In this document: positions 1 through 5,873 of the stretch, piece after piece
How positions within the stretch are numbered: position 1 is the stretch's first letter
Layout of the letters: each line of letters opens with the position of its first letter
Assembly: GCA_946408305.1 (NCBI GenBank)
Contig: CAMJRQ010000021.1
Span: forward strand, 1-10,090
Direction of reading: 5' to 3'
DNA: 10,090 nucleotides
Source: an uncultured Prevotellaceae bacterium
GTDB lineage: Bacteria > Bacteroidota > Bacteroidia > Bacteroidales > Bacteroidaceae
The notes under the pieces: model-generated
Database searches by the model: none
What the model was told of the DNA's origin: nothing
Seen by the model: the letters and a program-made list of their open reading frames with translations, nothing else
Position numbers and translations under genes: made by a program

Positions 1-9
1 GGCTCTTCG

Positions 10-82
<73 letters not shown>

Positions 83-91
83 ATCGGCTGC

Positions 92-177
92 TGGTGGGTA
101 GAGATGGATTCGAACCACCGAAGGCGTAAGCCAGCAGATTTACAGTCTGCCCCATTTGGCCACTCTGGTATCTACCC
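92..177 (-). tRNA. tRNA-Tyr (anticodon GTA)
   Basis: On the minus strand the acceptor arm GGGTAGA pairs with TCTACCC, followed by discriminator A and an encoded CCA at 92-94. The anticodon arm CAGACTGTAAATCTG gives anticodon GTA. The extra-long variable arm is the class II shape expected of bacterial tyrosine tRNA. Length is 83 nt plus CCA. It is the only one of the four tRNAs here whose CCA is genomically encoded. Confidence 0.97.
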
Positions 178-202
178 AGTCCACTGACTCGCATCAGGTG
201 AG

Positions 203-276
203 TGACTCCTGCGGGATTCAAACCCACAACCTTTTGATCCGTAGTCAAATGCTCTATTCAGTTGAGCTAAGGAGCC
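203..276 (-). tRNA. tRNA-Arg (anticodon ACG)
   Basis: On the minus strand the acceptor arm GGCTCCT pairs with AGGAGTC (one G-U pair), with discriminator A. The anticodon stem TTTGA/TCAAA encloses the 7-nt loop CTACGGA, which gives anticodon ACG; A34 is normally edited to inosine to read CGN codons. The T-arm GTGGG/CCCGC closes the loop TTTGAAT. Length is 74 nt without encoded CCA. A 25-nt spacer separates it from tRNA-Tyr. Confidence 0.96.
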
Positions 277-290
277 GTCTCTCTTTACCG

Positions 291-365
291 TGGGCGCTGA
301 CGGATTCGAACCGCCGACCCTCTGCTTGTAAGGCAGACGCTCTGAACCAGCTGAGCTAAGCGCCC
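291..365 (-). tRNA. tRNA-Val (anticodon TAC)
   Basis: On the minus strand the acceptor arm GGGCGCT pairs with AGCGCCC, with discriminator A. The anticodon stem TCTGC/GCAGA encloses the loop CTTACAA, giving anticodon TAC. The D-arm and the T-loop GTTCGAATC are canonical. Length is 75 nt without encoded CCA. It is the first tRNA of the cluster, with its 5' end about 50 nt downstream of the promoter at 417-447 and 14 nt upstream of tRNA-Arg. Confidence 0.97.
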
Positions 366-416
366 AAAGCGTGAACGTCTTACAACCTCGCCCGGTATCG
401 TTCCGTTTTGCGAGTG

Positions 417-447
417 CAAAGGTATTGCTTTTTTTTCTACTGGCAAA
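417..447 (-). promoter_or_regulatory. Bacteroidetes-type promoter for the tRNA cluster
   Basis: On the minus strand TTTG (444-447) is followed by exactly 19 bp and then TACCTTTG (417-424). This matches the -33 TTTG and -7 TAnnTTTG elements recognised by the primary sigma factor of Bacteroidetes. The start of transcription should fall near 410, giving a leader of about 45 nt before tRNA-Val at 365. The stretch from 425 to 480 is rich in T and A runs, as expected for a strong stable-RNA promoter. Confidence 0.85.
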
Positions 448-515
448 ACATTTCTCACTTTTTTTCAAAAAAAATATTTTTCTTGGGCCAATTTGCGGGT
501 TGAGCTGCAGTTTCC

Positions 516-547
516 CTTGGACGGAAAAGAAAAAATGTATAAATTTG
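516..547 (+). promoter_or_regulatory. Bacteroidetes-type promoter for the GLUG/LamG gene
   Basis: The -7 element TAAATTTG at 540-547 fits TAnnTTTG perfectly. A -33 element CTTG (516-519, differing from TTTG only in the first base) lies 20 bp upstream. Transcription would start near 554, giving a 5' leader of about 60 nt ahead of the ATG at 615. The promoter is divergent from the tRNA promoter at 417-447, with about 70 bp between the two. It probably also drives the two downstream genes, since no comparable promoter is seen in the later gaps. Confidence 0.7.
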
Positions 548-614
548 CGGAAATTATAAAAAAGCGACCATATAACTCTTTAAACACACATCTAATTAAA
601 AACACCAAACAATT

Positions 615-3600
615 ATGAAGAGACTTTACGCAAGAATCAGCCTGGCAGCCTTGGCTCTATTGGCTGCACCGGTAAGCCTCTGGGCTCTTGAGAAAGTGGA
701 CGGCGCATACCCCATCGGCACGGCCGAGGAGTTCGTCGAGTTTTCCAATCTCGTCAACGGCGGCGAAGCAGACGCCTCGGCCTATCTGACGGCCGACATC
801 GACCTGAGTTCTGCCGCCTACACACCCATCGGAACCGACGTGTACTATCAGGGCGTCTTCGACGGACGCGGGCACAGCGTGACGGTGAACATCACCGCCA
901 CGGAAGATGTCAGCGGTCTGTTTGCCTTCGTCGGGGGCAGCCAGGCCGTGGTTAAGAACCTGATTGTGCGCGGCACCGTCGCCACCTCTGCGAAGTTTGC
1001 CGGCGGCGTGGTGGGCGCGCTCCACACCAGAGCCACCGTTGAAAACTGCACCAGCTATGTCAGCATCAACAGCTCGGTGAACGGCGACGGCACCCACGGC
1101 GGCATCGTGGGCTATGTGACAGGCGAAGGCGCCTCGATCATCAACTGCCACTTCGCAGGCTCCATCAACGGCGAGCAGACCGACCGCTGCGGCGGCATCA
1201 CCGGATGGCTGAGCGCAGGAAACATCACCGTGAGCAACTGCCTCATCTCGGGCGAGATGAACGTGCTGGAGAACGGTTGCGCCACCTTCTGCCGCAACTC
1301 GGGCAACGCCAACATCACCAACTGCTACTATCGCGATGGCTTCGTGGAACTGACCGACCAGACACGCGGCACGAAAGTCTCGGCCGACCAGCTGAAGAGC
1401 GGCGAAGTGACCTTTGCGCTCAACAAGAACAACGTCAACGGATGCTGGCGCCAGACATTGGGCGAGGACCAGACACCCGTGCTCTCCGAGAGCAGCAAGA
1501 AGGTCTATGCCATAGCCTCCGAGGGCTTCCGCTGCGACGGCGCTCCGCAGGGCGAGGTCACCTATACGAACGAGGAGCAGACCATCAACATCCCGGCCCA
1601 CCAGTATGAGGGCTACGTCTGCAGCGTCTGCGGATATTTCGACCGCGATTTCGTGCAGCCCCAGGACGGTGTCTACCCCCTGAGCAATGCCCTCGAGCTG
1701 GCATGGTTTGCCGACATGGTGAACACGGGCCACAATGACATGAACGCCTGCCTGACGGCCGACATCACGCTGGCCGAAAACGAGCTGCCCATGATTGGCA
1801 CCGAGCAATACCACTACACTGGCACGTTCGACGGACAGCAGCACACCGTCACCATCAACAAGGTGGCCACCGAGGCCCGCACGGCCCTCTTCCGCCATCT
1901 GGAAGGCACCGTGCGCAACCTGCACACCGCCGGCCTCATCAGCACCGAATACGGCTACGCATGCGGTATCGCCGCTATCATGTACGGCTGCCTCATCGAG
2001 AACTGCATCAGCTCCGTAGAGATTCACATCGCCCTCGGCGGTCAGGACCACTGCCACTCGGGTATCGCCGGACGTGCCACGGGCGGTGGCAACATCATCC
2101 GCAACTGCGTATTCAACGGAAAGATTACGGGCGAGGCACCCCAAAGCTCCAGCGGCTTCGTGGGCTGGGCTCCCAATGGTACGCTCGTGCAGGACTGCCT
2201 GCAGATTGCCTCCATCGAAATCGACGGCTCGGGCCGCGGATGCTTCAACATCGGCTGGGGAACGGGGCTCTCCGTCTCGGGCACTTACTATCTGAATGCA
2301 TGGGGCGTGTTGAGCGATGGCACCACACAGATTACCGATGATGGTATTCTCACCAGCGGTCAGCTCTGCTACATGCTCAACGGCGAGCAGAATGAAATCA
2401 AGTGGACCCAGACGCTGGGCGAAGACGCCATCCCTTATCCCTGGACCACTCACAAACAGGTTTACGCCATCAATGGCAACATCCTCTGCAGCGGCGCGTT
2501 CGACCCCGACCACATGCCCTCCTTCAGCAACGAGAACACCAACCCCGCCACGCGCGACGAGCACACGTTCAACAAGGACGGCGTCTGCACCAAGTGCGGT
2601 TTCGTCGACGCTTCGGCCGTGCCTCAGCTGGTCGACGGCTACTACGAAATTCTCAACGCCACGCAGCTGCGCTGGTTTGCCACGGAGGTGGCCAACAATC
2701 AGCCCGAGCTCAATGCACGTCTGATTGCCGACATCGACCTGGGCGACAACCTATATATGATAGGTACCGACGTGAACCCCTACGCCGGCATCTTCGACGG
2801 ACAGGGACACAGCATCACCTTCGACTTCGTGGCCACCGAGGCTCGCACAGCCCTCTTCCGCCACCTGAAGGGCACCGTGCGCAACCTGCACACCCAGGGA
2901 CGCATCAGTTCGCAGTTTGCCTACGCCTGCGGTATGGCCGCCATCATGTATGGCTGCACCATCGAGAACTGCATCAGTTCGGTGGAAATCTACAACGCCG
3001 TGGCCGACCAAGACTTCTGCCACTCGGGCTTCTGCGGACGTGCCACGGGCGGTGGCAACATCATCCGCAACTGCATCTTCGACGGAAAACTGGCTGGCGA
3101 GGCACCCCAGAGCGCCAGCAGCTTCGTGGGATGGGCTCCCAACAGCACCCTCGTGGAGAACTGCCTCCAGATAGGCGAGTTTGAAATGGGCGGAGGTGGA
3201 CGCGGATGCTGCACCTTCGGATGGAGCAACGGCTCGATGACCGTGCGCAACTGCTACTACAGGACCTCCTTCGGCTATTACAACAGCGGCAGCACGCAGG
3301 TGACCGACGAGCAGCTGGCCAGCGGCGAGATTTGCATGGCACTCAACCAGGGTCAGGAGGAAATCAACTGGAGCCAGGCACTCGGCGTGGATCCCCACCC
3401 CTTCTGCGACGCCAGTCACGGAGCCGTTTACCTCATCTTCGACTCCTACATCAACGACGGGCAGGACAACTTCCACAAGGCCATCAATGCCGAGCTGGCA
3501 GCCTGCCAGGAGATGCTTACCAACAAGCAGATGCTCGATGACTACATCGAGGCAGTCAATGACCTCTCGCAGTATGACAACATCACCGACCTCCTCGAAG

Positions 3601-5747
3601 CCTACACTCCGCTCGTGGATCAGCGCAAGGCCCTGTTCGCCTGCCGCGATGCCTACGAGGCATACAAGGCCAAGGTGGACGAGGTTCAGGCCTACACGGA
3701 GGCTCATCCCGAGATGACCGGCGAGAAGGCCGACCTGCTCATCGACTATCTGACCACCGACATAGAGCCCAACGAGGATTATCCCAACGGTGCCGCACTC
3801 TACATCATGGAGAACGGCCTCCTCAATGAGGAAGAAATCAAAGCCGAGACGGCCCAGATAGACGAGATGCTCAAGCAGGCCATCATCAGCAGTCCCACAC
3901 CCGGCACCGAAATCACCCCTCTGCTCGTCAATCCTGAGTTCCGCGATGGTTTCAACGGATGGGAAGGCACCGTGGGCACCGGCACCACCGTTACCGAGCC
4001 TATGGCAGCAGCCCAGTGCTTGGCACGTCCTATGGACATGTACCAGACGATAACCGGCCTGCAAAACGGCATCTACGAGTTGCAGATAAACGGTCTGTTC
4101 CGCCCCAACGACGAATTCGACGGCACGAACTATGCTGCCCTCCTCTATGCCAACGGCATCCAGAACTACTTCCAGGCCGGCATCGAAGACATGCTTCCGG
4201 CAAACGAAGCCGTAGATGGTGAGAACTGCAACATCTCGGGCAGCACGCCTGACTATCTGGTGATTGACGACGGAGGCAACGAAGTGGGCTACATCGCCTA
4301 CGGCCCGCTCGGCTGCTGCTACGCCTTCCAGAACGGACGCTACACGAACAGCGTGCTGGTGGAGGTGACGGATGGCAGCCTCACCGTTGGAATGAAGAAG
4401 CTCTCCACCCGCAGCAACGCCATCGACTGGCTGGGATTCGGCAATGTCAAGGTGTTCTATCGCGGTGCCCTCAACCAGGCCACCGATGCCATGAAGAACG
4501 TCCTCGGCGACATGGCAGCCCGTGCCACGACGATGATCACCGTCTACGAGTCGAGCTCTTCCACCGAATATCCCTATCACCCCAACTTCAGCAAGGAAGT
4601 GAAGGACAAGCTCTCCACGCTCAACAGCAAGGTTGCTGAGAAGAAGGAGCGCACAGCCCAGGAATACTACGAGATGATACAGCAGTATTCCGACCTCTTC
4701 CAGCAGGTCTACGACTGCAAGAATGCCTACATCGAACTGGCCGACTACATCGAGACGCTCTTCGAGCTCCAGCTCCACTACCCCAACCTGGAGACCGAAA
4801 TCGACCAGAAGTACAACGAGTCTTGGAAAACCTGGGAAGAGGGTGGCTACACACAGCAGGGCGCCATCGACAAGAAGAAAGAGCTCGAGGAGTGGGTCAA
4901 TGCCATGATTTCGGCCGACATGCCCGAGCCCAACCTGCTCGACGTCGTCTTCAACGAGGACGGCTCGGCCACCGACCGCTCGCCGCTGGGCCACGAAATC
5001 AGCGAATGGGGTGAGCCCTCTGTGGTGATGAACCCCGACGTGAAGATGAACATCTTCGACCAGACCGCCATCGCTTGGGGAGCCAACCAGCAGCACTCCT
5101 ATTCGTTCGACATGACGGGCGACCTTTGGGACAAGATGGCCGACGGCTTCTCCATCGAGGCTCTCGTTTGCCCCACTTGGGATGGCGACAACGTTCCCAC
5201 CGGATGGTGCGGCATCCTCGGCGCAGCCCAGCAGGGAGGCTTCCTCTTCGGAGTAAGCTCCCAGAAGTGGCTCTTCCAGGCCTCCATCAATGGCTCGTGG
5301 GCCAATGGCCGCGGCGACGAACTGCTCGTGAAAGACAAGTGGACTCATCTGATTGGTGTCTGGGACAAGGACCTCGGAACCCTGTCGATGTACGTTGACG
5401 GACGTCTCACCGGCACTGCCAGCGCCAGTGGCGAGCTGCTGGCTCCGCAAGTTGTCGACGACACGAAGCTCTACATCGGTGCCGACATGGACGGCAGCGT
5501 CTCGGGCACCATGCCTCAGGCCTCGTTCCAGGGCAAGATAGCCTACGTCCGCATGTACGACATGGCAATGCCCGGCGCAGCAGCTGGTGTTATCTTCAAC
5601 AACGCGCTGGCCACCTCGATTGACGAGATTGCCTCCGAGACGAAGAAGTCCGCTCCCACTGGCATCTACAACCTGATGGGACAGCGCGTACAGAAGGCCA
5701 CTCGCGGCATCTTCATCATCGACGGCAAGAAGAAGTTTGTGAAATAA
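615..5747 (+). CDS. Large secreted modular protein: three GLUG-like modules, carbohydrate-binding-like domain, LamG domain, sorting-type tail
   Basis: This 1710-residue exported protein probably acts at the cell surface as an adhesin or glycan-binding scaffold; no catalytic motif is seen. Residues 1-24 form a Sec signal peptide (basic start, hydrophobic core, probable cleavage after SLWA). Three homologous modules of about 322 residues start near residues 29, 351 and 674. Each opens with 'DG-x-Y-x-[IL]' followed by 'A-[DE]-I-x-L', 'IGT', 'G-x-FDG-x-x-H' and Gly/Cys-rich repeats such as IENC, IIRNC and GEAPQS, which resemble GLUG-type beta-helix repeats. CxxCG linkers at 336-340 and 658-662 end modules 1 and 2. 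A helical, FIVAR-like region (about 947-1095) follows, then a jelly-roll-like probable carbohydrate-binding domain (1101-1282, starting LLVNPEF...GW), a second helical region (1285-1430), a LamG-like domain (1440-1660) and a 32-residue tail (1679-1710) resembling the end of a type IX sorting domain. The start is set by the signal peptide. The leader is A-rich with no Shine-Dalgarno sequence, as is usual in Bacteroidetes. Domain names are from pattern recognition; the ligand is unknown. Confidence 0.9.
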   Translation: MKRLYARISLAALALLAAPVSLWALEKVDGAYPIGTAEEFVEFSNLVNGGEADASAYLTADIDLSSAAYTPIGTDVYYQGVFDGRGHSVTVNITATEDVSGLFAFVGGSQAVVKNLIVRGTVATSAKFAGGVVGALHTRATVENCTSYVSINSSVNGDGTHGGIVGYVTGEGASIINCHFAGSINGEQTDRCGGITGWLSAGNITVSNCLISGEMNVLENGCATFCRNSGNANITNCYYRDGFVELTDQTRGTKVSADQLKSGEVTFALNKNNVNGCWRQTLGEDQTPVLSESSKKVYAIASEGFRCDGAPQGEVTYTNEEQTINIPAHQYEGYVCSVCGYFDRDFVQPQDGVYPLSNALELAWFADMVNTGHNDMNACLTADITLAENELPMIGTEQYHYTGTFDGQQHTVTINKVATEARTALFRHLEGTVRNLHTAGLISTEYGYACGIAAIMYGCLIENCISSVEIHIALGGQDHCHSGIAGRATGGGNIIRNCVFNGKITGEAPQSSSGFVGWAPNGTLVQDCLQIASIEIDGSGRGCFNIGWGTGLSVSGTYYLNAWGVLSDGTTQITDDGILTSGQLCYMLNGEQNEIKWTQTLGEDAIPYPWTTHKQVYAINGNILCSGAFDPDHMPSFSNENTNPATRDEHTFNKDGVCTKCGFVDASAVPQLVDGYYEILNATQLRWFATEVANNQPELNARLIADIDLGDNLYMIGTDVNPYAGIFDGQGHSITFDFVATEARTALFRHLKGTVRNLHTQGRISSQFAYACGMAAIMYGCTIENCISSVEIYNAVADQDFCHSGFCGRATGGGNIIRNCIFDGKLAGEAPQSASSFVGWAPNSTLVENCLQIGEFEMGGGGRGCCTFGWSNGSMTVRNCYYRTSFGYYNSGSTQVTDEQLASGEICMALNQGQEEINWSQALGVDPHPFCDASHGAVYLIFDSYINDGQDNFHKAINAELAACQEMLTNKQMLDDYIEAVNDLSQYDNITDLLEAYTPLVDQRKALFACRDAYEAYKAKVDEVQAYTEAHPEMTGEKADLLIDYLTTDIEPNEDYPNGAALYIMENGLLNEEEIKAETAQIDEMLKQAIISSPTPGTEITPLLVNPEFRDGFNGWEGTVGTGTTVTEPMAAAQCLARPMDMYQTITGLQNGIYELQINGLFRPNDEFDGTNYAALLYANGIQNYFQAGIEDMLPANEAVDGENCNISGSTPDYLVIDDGGNEVGYIAYGPLGCCYAFQNGRYTNSVLVEVTDGSLTVGMKKLSTRSNAIDWLGFGNVKVFYRGALNQATDAMKNVLGDMAARATTMITVYESSSSTEYPYHPNFSKEVKDKLSTLNSKVAEKKERTAQEYYEMIQQYSDLFQQVYDCKNAYIELADYIETLFELQLHYPNLETEIDQKYNESWKTWEEGGYTQQGAIDKKKELEEWVNAMISADMPEPNLLDVVFNEDGSATDRSPLGHEISEWGEPSVVMNPDVKMNIFDQTAIAWGANQQHSYSFDMTGDLWDKMADGFSIEALVCPTWDGDNVPTGWCGILGAAQQGGFLFGVSSQKWLFQASINGSWANGRGDELLVKDKWTHLIGVWDKDLGTLSMYVDGRLTGTASASGELLAPQVVDDTKLYIGADMDGSVSGTMPQASFQGKIAYVRMYDMAMPGAAAGVIFNNALATSIDEIASETKKSAPTGIYNLMGQRVQKATRGIFIIDGKKKFVK
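699..3434 (+). repeat. Three tandem coding modules of about 322 codons
   Basis: Homologous coding modules start at 699, 1665 and 2634, a spacing of 966 and 969 bp. Modules 2 and 3 are much closer to each other than to module 1. They share an exact 40-bp run at 2069-2108 and 3035-3074 (offset 966 bp), and almost identical stretches encoding ATEARTALFRHL, AAIMYGC, GRATGGGNIIRNC and GEAPQS. The third copy lacks the CxxCG linker that ends the first two. Confidence 0.9.
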
Positions 5748-5769
5748 TCTCTCCCCCCATCGGGAGCCT

Positions 5770-5787
5770 ACGGGCAATCAGGCCCGT
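5770..5787. repeat. Short hairpin after the GLUG/LamG gene
   Basis: ACGGGC (5770-5775) and GCCCGT (5782-5787) form a perfect 6-bp inverted repeat with a 6-nt loop, 22 bp after the stop codon at 5745-5747. No T-tract follows, so it is not a textbook intrinsic terminator. It may stabilise the 3' end of the upstream message or be part of a compound structure with the long hairpin at 5797-5844. Confidence 0.6.
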
Positions 5788-5796
5788 CTGACAAGT

Positions 5797-5844
5797 AAAG
5801 GAATCTCATCCATCGCCCCTCGTGGCGAGGATGGGATTCCCTTT
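5797..5844. repeat. Long imperfect hairpin between the first two secreted-protein genes
   Basis: The left arm 5797-5817 and right arm 5824-5844 pair over about 20 bp: AAA/TTT, GGAATC-T-CATCC with GGATG-G-GATTCC, then TCGCC/GGCGA around the loop CCTCGT. The only defects are a bulged A at 5812, a bulged C at 5841 and one G-U pair (5806-5834). It lies 29 bp before the phosphoesterase start codon and no T-run follows on either strand. It may be a transcription pause or attenuation site, or an RNA processing or stability element that sets the ratio of the two gene products. This role is inferred from structure alone. Confidence 0.75.
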
Positions 5845-5854
5845 GAAAAACAAT

Positions 5855-5862
5855 AAGGAAAG
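5855..5862 (+). promoter_or_regulatory. Possible ribosome binding site of the phosphoesterase gene
   Basis: AAGGAAAG lies 11 nt before the ATG at 5874 and is the most Shine-Dalgarno-like sequence seen upstream of any start in this window. It supports the chosen start. Bacteroidetes rely little on this signal, so its weight is modest. Confidence 0.4.
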
Positions 5863-5873
5863 AAAAAACGACT

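Noticed and set aside
371..559. Small plus-strand open frame of 62 codons between the tRNAs and the first gene.
   Set aside because: It overlaps both promoters and T/A-rich runs, encodes Phe/Lys-rich sequence with no motif, and has no start signal.
657..5777. Very long open frames on the minus strand opposite the 1710-residue gene (about 635 and 1008 codons).
   Set aside because: They read Val/Ala/Gly/His/Leu-rich sequence with no recognisable domain and mirror the GC-rich codon pattern of the plus-strand gene, which rarely yields antisense stops. The plus-strand product has a signal peptide, repeats and known domains.
5748..5844. Intrinsic terminator after the 1710-residue gene.
   Set aside because: The hairpins are clear, but no T-tract follows on the plus strand and no fresh promoter is seen before the next gene. 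Read-through with processing or attenuation is more likely than full termination.
5838..5845. Possible -7 promoter element TCCCTTTG ahead of the metallophosphoesterase gene.
   Set aside because: The second base of TAnnTTTG is wrong, no TTTG lies about 19 bp upstream, and the sequence is part of the right arm of the long hairpin.
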